This document shows, one piece after another, positions 1 to 10,229 of a stretch of DNA of 64,000 nucleotides. Made by a program: the position numbers and the translations under genes. The DNA comes from Emiliania huxleyi CCMP1516. Lineage: Eukaryota; Haptophyta; Isochrysidales; Noelaerhabdaceae. The number at the start of each line of letters is the position of its first letter. Position 1 is the first letter of the stretch. The stretch is from the NCBI RefSeq assembly GCF_000372725.1, contig NW_005200170.1, positions 361,116 to 425,115 on the forward strand. Reading direction: 5' to 3'. Below the pieces are notes generated by a model. That model did not search any database. It was not told where the DNA came from and saw only the letters and a list, made by a program, of their open reading frames with translations.

Positions 1-57
1 ACTCCCTGCCAATCGCCACCGATCCCGAGGGATCTTGATGCCAAGATCGGCGAATGA

Positions 58-1047
58 ACAGGCGAGGTTATACAGGCGAAACTCGGCGCGAGGGTGCAAG
101 CCACGAGGGCGGCACTGCGGGCGCGGAGCGGCAGCTGGGTGGAAGTGGATGTCGTGCTTCCCGGATCCTGCCTGGGCTTGTGGCTGCGGAGGCAAGCCTT
201 TGGCGCGGCCGCACTTGGCCAGCCGCTCTTCAAGAACATCCTCGGCTACATTTGGGGCATGTGGCGCGCCGCGCAAGTCGCCGAGTTCGCGCTGCACGTC
301 GATGACGACGTACGGCTGGTAAACGATTATGCCTCACGACTCTCAACATGCCCCGGTCCCGGGTTCATGACGGTCCTGTCGTGACTACAGGCGCCCGCGG
401 CGTACGTGCCGCCGCCACACCTATCGCCGCGCTGCTCGTCTGCATGGAACACATCGGCGAAAGGCGCGTGGCTGGTTGCGCCGTTAGCTTGGCTGCATGC
501 GGCGCTGCGCGCGCGCCCGTCGCTGCTCGCTCTAGGCTTCGAGAAGGCGAGGCTGCGCGAGGCATTTCGGTGCGAGGTGACCGATGTTGGCGGCTGCCGC
601 TGCGGACTGCCAAAGATCCCGTCGGGCGAGTTAGAAACTTCGGGCCCTCTGCTCCTCTCCGGGTCGCCGCGGGCGCGGCACCTTTGCCCGCGGGGCTCCG
701 CAGCCATCTGCGCGCAGGAACCCACCCGGCTCGATGGCGGCCACTGTGCGTACGGGCGTGAGGGCTACACCCCGCACGGCCGCCTCTTCTCCATGCGAGC
801 CTTCCTTGCGCGCTCGGCGGCGCTCGTGGCGGCATGGCCGCTCGAGCCCCTCCCCGGGTTCATGAATCGGCACAACCACACGGTGCTCGCGCGTTGGAGC
901 TGGCAGCCGCGGCTGGAGATGAACCGCGTTCTCGCAGCCTCGCACCCGGAGCTCGTCTACGAAGCGGCCGCGATGGCGCGCGGACTGCAGGTGCTGTACG
1001 TCGACCCATGGACCGCGGGTCTGCAGCGTGTGGACCTGATCCCGTAA
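58..1047 (+). CDS. Glycosyltransferase-like protein, 5' partial, two visible exons
   Basis: One frame is open from about position 58 to 318 and again from 391 to 1044. The intervening 72 bp begins GTAAAC and ends CTACAG, is a multiple of three and carries the only stop, so I read it as an intron (319-390). Before it lies FALHVDDDVRL, a hydrophobic strand followed by Asp-rich DxD residues as in nucleotide-sugar glycosyltransferases, where the aspartates hold the metal and sugar-nucleotide. After it come YTPHGRLFSMRAFL and RWSWQPRLEMNRVLA. The ATG-proximal part is missing or in an upstream exon. A perfect GTAAGT at 1044 overlaps the stop, so the gene may continue through another intron. Family identity rests mainly on the DxD context and is tentative. 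Confidence 0.42.
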
Positions 1048-1341
1048 GTACAAGAGCGTACTACGCTGAGTGTAGGAGCCGTACACCTATAGGCCGTAGA
1101 GTAAGCACAGGATTACAAATTCTAAAATTCTAAAATGGATACCTGGAGTGTGGAGAAGAGGTACCCCATAAAGCCCAAAATGCCAGATAAGAGCAAAAAA
1201 CTATCCGCTAAAACTGTCTAAACCACGGTCGCTCGGGCCGACGGCGAGGAGGAGGGTCCAGGGAGTCAGAGGACACGGCGCGAACACTGTGATTGACGAC
1301 AAGGATGAATCCACCGAATTGTACACAAGAGCACTATGGCA

Positions 1342-2934
1342 TCATGAGAGCTCAACTAGGAGCGTTAGGCTGAAGCTGGCCGCTGGGGAAGATGGAGCTG
1401 AAGGAGCGCTGCATGGGCATGCGGCCCCTCTCGATGGGGCTAGCGGCAGGCGGTCATCTTGAGGCCGTCGGGGGTATGGTACCGGCAGAGCGTTTGTCCG
1501 AGCTGCCTCTTGAGCGCCTGGACGTGGGGGCGGTGGGCGCGTCAGGCAACCCCTAACCCCCCCCCCCCCCGGCGGATGCCCCTCGCCGCCCACCGAGTAG
1601 AAGCCGCGCTCGTCCGCCGCCACGCGGGCGCGGAACGGCGCCTTGTTCTGCTCGGTGAGGAGGGAGAGGAGGCCGCGGAAGACCTGTGAATGAAGAGAAC
1701 AAAGGATGTGAGACAGGAGGCCGGGAAGAAGAGCACCTGTCGTGCCGAGGCATCGAAGGTGGCGCGGGGCGGGCCGAGGCGCGAGGTTGGGCGGGGGCAG
1801 CGAGGGGCGGGCACCGCGGGACGGGCGAACGGTAGCGCGCGCGGCGCGTGGGTGGGTGGATGAGTGGGTGGGTGGGAGGCGGGAGGATCAGCACCTTCGG
1901 CGTCACCCACCGCACCAGCGAGGGCGGGATCAGCCAGTGCGGGACGGCGATGTTGGTCTTCATGAAGGTGGTGATGTCGATGTGGCCCTCGACCGCGGAG
2001 GAGGGCGCGACCACCCACGCGAAGCCGTCGACGTGCATGCGCACCCGCCGCGGCAGCCGCGGCAGCACCCTCCAGCCACGGTGCTCCTACGGGGGACGCG
2101 TCATGGACGTGTCGCGGACACGTCCCTGAGCCAGCCGCGGACGCAGCCTCCCGCGGCTCCTCCTCGTCCTCCGGCGGAGAGCTGTGCGGAGGCGTGGGGC
2201 AGGGCGTGAGCTCACGGGCAGGGCGCGCGCGGCACTGGGTGTAGAGCCGGGGTGCAGAGTGAGCTGTGGCACCGTGCAAAGCCGACGCAGGCCTTGCCGG
2301 TGCCGTCGCCGCCCACGTCGCTGCGCACGACGCCGACGGCGCAGCAGACCGAGTCGTAACCGGGGAAGGGTCCCCACGGCTCGATCGCGACGTGGTAGAC
2401 CACATTGTTTGGCGCAAACTCGTGCACGTTTGCAATGTGCTCGATCCGCGGCAGACCCGGCCAGCGCGGCAGCGGGATCAGATCCGGCTCCCGTGCGAGG
2501 GCGACGCACTCGAGCATCGAGAGCGGCACCGCCTCTATCTTTTGCGTCACGAGGGCGACGTGCGACGACTCCCAGGTCATCGACAGCTCGTACCTAGCCG
2601 TAGCTCGTGGTGTGGGGCAGGGTGTCAAAACAGGGTGTCAAAACATGGCCACCTTTCGCGTTGCTCACCTGCAGCTGCCGCTCTCGGCCAGCGCAAAGAT
2701 GGAGGGTGACCCGCCATGTGCGTGACGCACCGACTGGATGAGAGCGTGTGCTTCCCGCAGCTCTCTGCGCTGGAGCGGAGTCAAGTCTCCCAGCCTCCCA
2801 GCGGGCTCGTCGAAGAAGGAGCCAGCGTCATCAAGGCACGAGCAGGTCTCCCGGGATGAAAGCTCACTCTCCGGGTCAACCTCGTCCTCGTCGAAGAGCT
2901 GGAGCTCCCAGCGGAAGCCGCCGAGCAGCTTCAT
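1342..2934 (-). CDS. START-like (SRPBCC) lipid-binding domain protein, four exons
   Basis: I assemble exon 1 at 2934-2669 (MKLLGGFRWELQLFDEDE..., donor GTGAGC), exon 2 at 2593 to about 2216, exon 3 at about 2086-1895 and exon 4 at 1683-1342. Exon 1 to 2 joins in frame at CAG|GTGAGC...GGCTAG|G, and exon 3 to 4 joins in phase 0 at AAG|GTGCTG...TTCACAG|G. The phase between exons 2 and 3 is not settled. The joined protein reads TWESSHVALVTQKIEAVP, then EHIANVHEFAPNNVVYHVAI with WGPFPGYDSV, then VEGHIDITTFMKTNIAVPHW. That pattern resembles START/SRPBCC domains, which bind a lipid in a helix-grip cavity. Ligand and location cannot be told. Other SRPBCC families are possible. Confidence 0.55.
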
Positions 2935-3240
2935 GATGGGCCGCACTGCAAAACGCGCGAAGCGCGGCCGATGCCGGCTCAGGAAGAGTGCACTGCAGCC
3001 GAAACCTCTCACAGACACAGCACCATAGCGAATAGCGTGATAGTTCTGGCTTTGACGTTTCTGAACCAAGAAAACTCAGCGCACAGGGTGCGGGACTGGC
3101 GCACATGTCACTAACACAGGTGCACTACTGAAAAATAATTTACGGGGAAACTCTCTCAACAAAATTAACGTGAATTCGCTTTCTTCCTATGTGCTTTCAT
3201 GCTGTTGTCATGCTGGTTGCTGCGCCGCCCAGGCCGGTCT
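2935..3240. other. Short intergenic stretch between two minus-strand genes
   Basis: The reading frame of the START-like gene stays open to 3069, so the true start could lie a little upstream of 2934. Otherwise I see only AT-richer spacer sequence and no convincing gene. Confidence 0.4.
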
Positions 3241-4980
3241 TTACTCAATTTCAACGGCGACGTTGCCGCCGTCACCGCCCCTGCCCCGGCCTTGCCAGAG
3301 TTTGTCCGCACTTGTATGGTCTGCTCGCGGCCAAAACGTGCAGCGCGCCATGCAGAGCCAAGTGATGCAAAATAGGCATGCGAACGCCAGCAGCAACGCA
3401 CGCGGCATCTGACTGAGCCCAACCACTTCTGGGAAATCCATCATACAGAGCAAGAAAAAAGCGGAGAGAGAGGTAAGCAGCATTTCGGTGGCACCACGCA
3501 CTGCAGCCCAGGCAATCGCCAGGTTAGCCTGGGACGCAAAGGTTGGGAGGTCTGGCTGGTTGCTCGAACGTGCTAGGCGCGCGCCCCGATCGAAGGCCAT
3601 GGCGACAACTGACGGAACCACTGCAAATGTTGCGACTGCAATCAAGACGAAGCAGAGGGCTTGACTGAACGCCGAGGTCTCTCGGAGTGCTGCATTGATG
3701 AAGCCGAATTGGAGGCATACAAGTGGGAGCATCACCAGCAGCAGCGTCGAGTACGGCAACGTGGTCCCATCTCCGTGATGTAGTCGCTGCAGCACCTCGT
3801 CCTTGAGTGCAGTTCTCACCATCTGATTGAATGCATCCAAGCCGTCCATGCCATTTTGCGCGTACATGGAGCCGATCGCGGCGTAGATTTCGACGCGATC
3901 GGCGGCACTGTAGCACCCGGCTGCCCGTACGTCGAACGACTCGAGGTGCTTTTGGAGCGCGACCCGCTGAAGCGCCATATCAGCACCGAACATGGTAGCG
4001 CCAATGCAGATTAAGAAGTAGCCAAAGCCAATGACGAAAACAAAGACGAGGAAAAGGAGTAGCACTTCGGTTTCCCACCACCCTTGTCCCAACAGGGCTG
4101 GGCCTTGCAATGATCCAGGCATGTCGCCGTCGAAGAGGAGAATGTGGAACACGACAATCATGCCAAACGCTATGGCCTCCAATGCCACGGTCACGAATGT
4201 AGCAATGGCGCTGCGAAGAGGGAGGAATATCACCGGCTTGTTAGGATGGATCGCAGAGAAAGTAGCCAACTCATACACACACCAGAGCCTGTCAAAGTAA
4301 TGCTCGTCCCAGAGTACGAGAAGCCGTTGCGACATGGCGACATAGCCGGCCAGGTGCCGAATGCCTGTCGTTTTTAGGGCTCTGTTCGCTTGGTGGATGC
4401 ACGCCGCATCGACGAAGTAGATGCGTTGCTGCATAGCAAGGAGGAGGAAGGCTGAGGCAACGGCGGCGAGCAGGCCGGCTAGGTACTCCCACGGCGATGC
4501 GAGGAGAACGGTCGGGTTGTCGGCGACCATCAGCGTTCTGACGTTACCCGGCAGCTCCACAGCGCGCTGCAGGCAGCTCATCGCGAGGCAGGCGAAAATT
4601 GCGACAGCTACAGGCAGAAGGCCAACTTCGTGGAGAGCCAGGGCCATCCACTTGCGGTTCCCATCGGAACGCCAAGCGTGGGAGACAAACGAGTCGATGG
4701 CGGAGACAGGCCGCGACCGTTCGAAGAGGCGCTCGCGGTCGTCAAGTGCCAATTTGTCCGGCAGCACGGTGAAGATGTTGGTGCAGGAGGCCAGCACGCT
4801 CTGCACACTGACGCCCCTCTGCAGCTCTCGCGGTGGGAAGAGTTTGCTGGTGGCGTTGATGTACAATGAGACATTTCCTGCCTGCGCCACGGCGGCTTCC
4901 GCCGCCCTCTCGAGAGCCGCGGGGGCGGTCTTCCTGTCGTGCTGCATCGCGAGGCGACGCTGTGCCCAGGAGAACCCCAC
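3241..4980 (-). CDS. TIR-like domain multipass membrane protein
   Basis: An uninterrupted 579-residue reading frame from ATG. Residues 96-103 read DSFVSHAW, 189-197 FVDAACIHQ and 233-238 WCVYEL, which are the conserved blocks of the TIR-like family found in algae and dinoflagellates; the Glu in WCVYE occupies the region of the catalytic glutamate in NAD-cleaving TIR domains. Hydrophobic segments lie at about 117-134 and 166-183, between the first and second TIR block, then at about 258-283 and several more to the C-terminus, giving roughly eight membrane spans. The domain therefore appears split by a membrane hairpin. The single-exon structure is unusual among its spliced neighbours. Function as an NADase or signalling receptor is inference only. 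Confidence 0.8.
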   Translation of the reverse strand: MGFSWAQRRLAMQHDRKTAPAALERAAEAAVAQAGNVSLYINATSKLFPPRELQRGVSVQSVLASCTNIFTVLPDKLALDDRERLFERSRPVSAIDSFVSHAWRSDGNRKWMALALHEVGLLPVAVAIFACLAMSCLQRAVELPGNVRTLMVADNPTVLLASPWEYLAGLLAAVASAFLLLAMQQRIYFVDAACIHQANRALKTTGIRHLAGYVAMSQRLLVLWDEHYFDRLWCVYELATFSAIHPNKPVIFLPLRSAIATFVTVALEAIAFGMIVVFHILLFDGDMPGSLQGPALLGQGWWETEVLLLFLVFVFVIGFGYFLICIGATMFGADMALQRVALQKHLESFDVRAAGCYSAADRVEIYAAIGSMYAQNGMDGLDAFNQMVRTALKDEVLQRLHHGDGTTLPYSTLLLVMLPLVCLQFGFINAALRETSAFSQALCFVLIAVATFAVVPSVVAMAFDRGARLARSSNQPDLPTFASQANLAIAWAAVRGATEMLLTSLSAFFLLCMMDFPEVVGLSQMPRALLLAFACLFCITWLCMARCTFWPRADHTSADKLWQGRGRGGDGGNVAVEIE

Positions 4981-5162
4981 GACCTTGTTTTTGGCGCTAA
5001 GTCATTTCAATTGCCGCGGCCCCGGCCACTTTCGCCGAAACCTCGGTATACACCACGCCGGTGTCCAGTCCTTACTTAGGAGAGAGAGAGAACACAACCC
5101 CCTCTCCCTTTTCTCCCAGTAAGCTAAAAGTACGTACTTAGGCGATACACCACACGGCATAC

Positions 5163-5806
5163 TTACTTTCGTAGCAGCGCGACGAGGTCCAGGAGGACCT
5201 CCTTGATGTGCCGCGTCTGGTTGGTGGCCCGCCGCGCCGTCGTTCTGCGCCACGTCGCCGAGGGCGTCAAAGGGCAGATTGTGCTGGCGTAGATGCCGTC
5301 CGCCATGACGTCCGTCATCATCGACAGGTGCAAGCCGAAGCGGCGCTGCAGCGCGAAGCGCAGCACCCGCGAGGGCAGGCGGAAGTGCGCGCGGGTCGGG
5401 ATCGCGTTCAAAAATGCCCGCGCCGAACTGGCTCGCCGAGTCAAACCGCACCTGCTCCCTCCTCCCTGCGCGGCCCGCCACCGCATGCATGTCCCTCCAA
5501 GCCGAATGGTGAATCATCGCGGAGTATCGGCGCTGGGCGTGTTGTAGAAGATTGCTGCGCGAGCTCCATTCGGTAAGCGGAAGGTATGCATGCGCCGGGG
5601 GCAGCCCTCTCGGGTTGTAGATGCGGTAGGCCCGGCCAGTATTGTCGTAGAAATAGTACGTCGTCTTGTCCTCTCGGTACTTGGCGTCGAGGGCGGCGTG
5701 CGCCGCCACCAGCCGCGCCTGGCGGCGTGCGACGTCGAGGTGGACCGGCAGCAAGACCACGCCCCCGTCGGATCGCGTCCACCACCTCCTCGTCGCCGCG
5801 CAGCAT
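5163..5806 (-). CDS. Unrecognised protein, frame-interrupted
   Basis: Protein-like sequence is spread over alternating minus-strand frames. One stretch reads GGVVLLPVHLDVARRQARL through DKTTYYFYDNTGRAYRIYN and EWSSRSNLLQHAQRRYSAM. A second frame continues RAHFRLPSRVLRFALQRRF with LHLSMMTDVMADGIYAS and ends TNQTRHIKEVLLDLVALL near 5163, directly followed by a GTAAGT donor. The Tyr-rich core looks like a real folded domain but I do not recognise the family. Frame changes near 5410 and 5290 lack clear splice sites, so this is either a gene with unusual introns or a decaying copy. The donor at the lower end suggests more exons toward 5000. Confidence 0.35.
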
Positions 5807-6602
5807 TTTTTCTCTTAGTGAGTGTGCCTGTGTTAGTACCAGGTGCCAGTCCGCGCCTGTGTAGCCTGTCTGGCTGTGAGAGAGAGTGTTGTGTTTAAAT
5901 TCTGATTGTGTCGCCTACCTAGTTCCGCGGACGTAGACGAATGGGTTCTCTGCACGCGTGCAAGATTGGGCGTCTTCTGCCTCAGTCCCTTTGATGGGAG
6001 GCCCCAGGGTGGGGGCCACCTCGAACCCCAAGCCTGGGTTTCGAGTGGAGGGTGCCCCGGATTCACCTATCCGTCGGGCCCCGGTACATTCATCAGAACT
6101 GATCACATTGCGCAGCAGCCGCCCCTTCGCCGACCGGACGGCAGTGCGCTGCGCTGTCGCTCTGTCGTGCACGCTCTCGTGCTTCGTTGTGACACGGGAG
6201 TAAGGTCGGTGTTGGGGCGCCGGAGAGGGGAACCCCAATCGCAATGCAGTCGTCGCGCGGCGAGAGCGCCCAGGCTCTCAAGCAAGTGCAAGTTTCATCA
6301 AGCACATGCACATGCTCACAATCATGCGCATGCTACATCATGCACGTATGGATGCACAAGCACATGCGCTTTTTCACGAATGCCAAAATGTGCAATGCTT
6401 CTGCACTCATCTCGTTATCCACTCTTCTACATCATAATCATCCTCCCGCTCAATAGACTCAATGAACTGCCTCCTCGCATATCAACGAACGGCTGCGAGC
6501 GGCGATCCCAGGGACGCGCACGGCTGCGACGCGCGACGCCCTGGACAAGGGGACTACTTCCGAAATTCTTCTTTCACTCTACTGGGCCTCGGCAATTGCT
6601 GA
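5807..6602. other. Intergenic, no gene supported
   Basis: The long plus-strand frame that crosses this stretch is low in protein character and belongs to the downstream gene only after 6843. A CACATGCACATGC-type simple region lies near 6290-6370. I see no RNA gene. Confidence 0.4.
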
Positions 6603-7192
6603 ATGCTGCTCGCCGTCCCCGCTCTTTCGACATCCGCCTTCGTTGCTGCCCAGCGGCCCGCCCTTTGCGGACGCGCACGAACCTGCTCGCCGTCGCTCAA
6701 GAGCGAGTCGGACCGGTATTCGTTTGCCGACCCGACGGTGATCCTCAATTCCTTCTTCAAGAAGACGCCGGCTCTCGGTGCGCCGCAGGAAGGAAGAGCA
6801 CACGGTACACGACTCACGCCACTCTGGTCTCCACACCGACAGGCGCTCAGAAGTACTACACCGGCCTGCAGACAGACGCCACCACGGGTGCCGAACCGAG
6901 GCCCGCCGAGCCAGCTGCCGAGGAGGCGCTGGACCTCGTGTCTGATTCGTGCATCGACTGGGGCGCACTCTCGCCGCGCGAGGTGGCCGCTGCGTTCGTG
7001 ATGCTCAAAGGCGGGCGGAAGCAGGAGGCTGAGTCGCTGCTCGTGTCCGTGCTGGCGGAGCTGCGCCAGATGAGGGACGCGTCGCAGGCGTGGGCGGCGG
7101 ATGACGAGGCGGAGGTGTCCGCAGCCTTCTTCGATGGCGGCCGCAAGCCCGAGTCCGACCCGTCCAAGGCCAAGTACTACACGGGGCTCTGA
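6603..7192 (+). CDS. Probable plastid-targeted protein with repeated KYYTGL motif
   Basis: Exon 1 is 6603-6777 and exon 2 is 6843-7192, joined in frame across a 65-bp GTGCGC...GACAG intron, giving 174 residues. The N-terminus is a short hydrophobic leader followed by STSAFVAAQRP, resembling the Ala-Phe cleavage motif of bipartite leaders for secondary plastids. The mature part contains YSFADPTVILNSFFKK, then KYYTGL right after the splice, an acidic helix rich in Glu and Ala, and a terminal AKYYTGL. Thus the same six residues sit near the start and at the very end of the mature chain. I do not recognise a family. The upstream in-frame extension of exon 2 is rejected because exon 1 explains the frame better. 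Confidence 0.65.
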
Positions 7193-7696
7193 GAGCGCCA
7201 AGACCTTTGCGTTACGTCGGGGTTAGGCGGCAGCGCCCCAGCCGCCAGAGTCCACGGGCAGCCAGCTTCGTAGACTAATCTCTTGTTTGTTATGTGTTGT
7301 CAGTACGCATTGCCCGACAGCTTCGCCCTAATCTCGCGCAGCTGCACGTCCAGTGCCGTCGTCACCTCGCACCACCCCGACGCGGCCAATAAAAAAGAAA
7401 GAAAGAACGCAGACAACCCAAAAGGGAGGGATGGGGATGGGGCCCAACCATGGGAGGACGGCAGGCCGCCAATAAATAGAGCCTTTTCTCGCTTCGAAAA
7501 TTCTTTTCTCGTGTGGTTGTACCTGTGTTCTAGTGCCAGTGCGCGCCAGCCAGTGTCGACAAATCTCTCTCTCCAGTGTCGTGCCTACCGTATAAATAAA
7601 TAAATGATCTCTCCATTGCGACGCAGCAACGCACCTTCTTTTTCTCGCGCCACTCCCGTGTATGCCCAGTGTCGCCCGCAGATTTTTTTTCTCGAT
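7193..7696. other. Intergenic with one copy of dispersed repeat A
   Basis: Positions about 7385-7470 hold a GAAAGAAAGAA tract followed by GGGAGGGATGGGGATGG and ATGGGAGGACGGCA, which recurs near 26110, 33065 and elsewhere. AATAAATAAATAAATG just before 7604 is also seen in other copies. The upstream leader of the next gene starts after this. Confidence 0.5.
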
Positions 7697-9285
7697 ATGT
7701 CAGCCTCCACGCCGCCGCCCGCCCGCCTCCTCGACCTCCCCACGGAGCTCCTCGAGCGCGTCATCTCCACTGGGGTGAACTGGACTGCTGTCGATGAGGG
7801 CGCTGAAAAGTGGAATTTGAAATGGATGTTGGAGGAGGATCTGGACCACCTGCGCTCGGTCGAGCGCGCCACCGCCTTGGGGCGGCTGGCGACTGTGCTC
7901 AAGTGCGCTGGCCGCGACGTCGAGCTGCTGCTTGCTTCGTTCACCGATCTGGTCAAGGAAGTCGGGAGGCGTTACCTCACTAAAGAAGAGGAAGCGCTCG
8001 TGGATGAGCTCGACTCAAAAGTGGGCCCTATGTGCGACTTCACAGCGCACCAGTTCCTGGACGCGCATCGCAAGAAGTGGGTGATGAGCTCAGGCAGGGT
8101 GATACCGAGCGAGAAGTGCCTCTTTTCCGGCCTCGCGCGCACCTACTGGCTCGAGGCGTTGTCGCTGGGCGACGCATGGGTGGAAACGCTGCGGGGTGAG
8201 CGGGCTGTCGACAGCGCTGCCGACGCACCCGGCCAGCCGCTACCAGAGCCGCCTCTGCCGCCGCCTCTTCTGCGCGCTCTCATCGACGGCACCCTTCATC
8301 ATGGGACCATCCAGATGGAAGGCTCCCCGGGGCTCTCCGATCCACCGGCGCATAAGCCGCCGCTTCTTTGCGGGCAGCCAGCGAGACCGTCTCCGTAATA
8401 TCGCTAGGCAGCCTCATGCAAGATCGCCCTCGTGTGCTTTTCGCCGTCGGCGTGAGTGACCAGTGCACGGACATGTCGTCGTGGCAGGAGATCATGCACG
8501 CGCTGCTTGTGTACACCATTTTACCTGGCCAACAGGCAGCCCAGCCACTCCTGGCCGTGAGCTACCCCCGAGCCGAGGACGGTTGCTTCGAATACACCGA
8601 CGAACGCTTCACCAACGCGCTATGGACCGCCACGCCGGCCACGTGCTCGTTGCTTGCGGACGCTCTCGGCATTGACGTGAGTGGCGTGGGCGCCGCGCTT
8701 CGGTGGGTGCTCATCGCCGCCAGCAACAACGGGCACGGGCAGCCCTGGTGGTACCGCCTCGAGCGGCTGCAACGGTCGAGCAAGACGAAGCTGCGGGGCC
8801 TGGAGAGACTTGACTTCCAGAATTGCAGCGAAGAGCCGTATGAGTACCTTGCCCGCAAGCCGCCGCTGTACGAGTACGATGAGCTGCAAGAGCGGTGCGG
8901 CGAGACCTTCGAGTTCCTCCACGAGAGCCTGCTTGCAGACGTCGAGCTTCGCATCCTTGGCGGCGCCGCCGTGAAAGCCTTCCCCGAGCTCAAGTTGGCG
9001 TCGCACGGCGAGATGCCGATTGTCCTCCGCATCGATTCAACGGAACTGAAGCGCTGGCCGGAAGACGGCTACTACGGTGGCTCGCCTCGCGGTCTGCTCC
9101 TCTCGACGCTCAACGAGCTGGAAGCGAAGGTGGTGGCCGGCCTCTTCAGTCCGTCGCACCTGGTTCACTTTGTCTCTGGCCTGGGCGCGGGCGTGTCGGA
9201 CGCGGGCGCTTGGGACTGGCAAGCGAAGGCTTTGGACCGCGTTGACGGCTTCCATAAGGCCGAGCTGCGGCGCCGCAAGCGTTGA
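7697..9285 (+). CDS. F-box-like leader protein, two exons
   Basis: Exon 1 (7697-8195) and exon 2 (8378-9285) join in frame across a 182-bp intron, GTGAGC...TTTGCGGGCAG, to give 468 residues. I chose the ATG at 7697 because it begins MSASTPPPARLLDLPTELL, an F-box-like helix pair also present at the start of the RCC1 protein at 23790. F-box segments usually tether a substrate receptor to SKP1-cullin ubiquitin ligases. The remainder carries FSGLARTYWLEALSLGDAW, ERLDFQNCSEEPYEYLA and a C-terminal block rich in Leu and charged residues, with no domain I can name. The frame is otherwise uninterrupted. Confidence is high for a gene and moderate for the F-box label. Confidence 0.72.
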
Positions 9286-10229
9286 TCGCGAGATGCGGGC
9301 CATGCGCATGACAGATGACACCGACTCATCGACAAGCGATGTCGAACCTGCCCCCCCAACTGTATACAAACTGGGTGTGCGATACCCACCCGGCAAAGTG
9401 AATGCACGTCGTGAGCTGAGCGTGGAGGGGTCAAAGTACGAGACACACACTCGATTCATCAAAATGCACACGCGCTGTGCGGCCCTCGCGCTCGCCCTAC
9501 AGCTACGGCTTTACACCGCAGCCCCCTAAGGATGCGGCCGACCCGACACGCGCTGGCGCACCACTTGCAGAGTGGCTCTCCTAGGCGCTCAAACCACGGC
9601 GGAGGCACGCCAGACCCCGGGCAGCCGGCCGTCCAATGGGCCTAAGCGAAAGAAAGACTTTAACAAACACAACCCTCCCTCGAAAGAAAGAAATTGCCCA
9701 TCAGGACGGCACGCCCCCACTCGATCCAGCCCTCGCACTCCCCACTGGAGATCTAGCCGAGGCCCCCAGGCTGGGACAGGATTGGAGCCCCTGTGCTGTG
9801 CGTCTGTGGTGATATGTGGGGGACACTTTCTCCTCCCTATTCATGTGAGTCACTCGACTGCGTCGAGGGGGGGGACGTCTGAACCACAGCGTGTCCCGGT
9901 CCATAGTTTCTCTTCTTATCCGTTACCATGTAGAGCAAGGTCGAGGGCGGGCCCTTTCGGGCTCGGGCCGCCCTCTCGCCCGCACCTCTGCGGGGCTTGC
10001 ACGAGTGGGAGCCGCGAGCGGATTCTCGCCGGCGAGAGCCATGTGTGCTTGGCGGTGCAGGCGGGCTTGACTACTTGGGGAGGAAGCCTTCGCGTGCGCC
10101 GCCTTTCTCAACGCCACGCCACCCCACCGGCCTGTCGCCGCGATTTCTCTTGTCCGAGCAACGCGGGAGGGTTGATATAGCCAACGACGCTCAACGCTCG
10201 GCTCGGTCTCGTGATTGGCGTGTACATAC
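9286..10229. other. Intergenic with repeat fragments
   Basis: About 9640-9725 holds GAAAGAAAGA tracts next to GGACGGCACGCC, a degenerate copy of dispersed repeat A. The rest has no frame with clear protein character on either strand. Confidence 0.4.

Noticed and set aside
5906-6842. N-terminal 310 residues of a long plus-strand frame
   Set aside because: Mixed composition without domain. The short exon at 6603 with a targeting leader and clean splice explains the 3' part better.
8196-8377. Intron of the F-box-like gene as another introner-like case
   Set aside because: Canonical GTGAGC donor, no similarity between intron start and downstream exon start, and no tandem repeat body.
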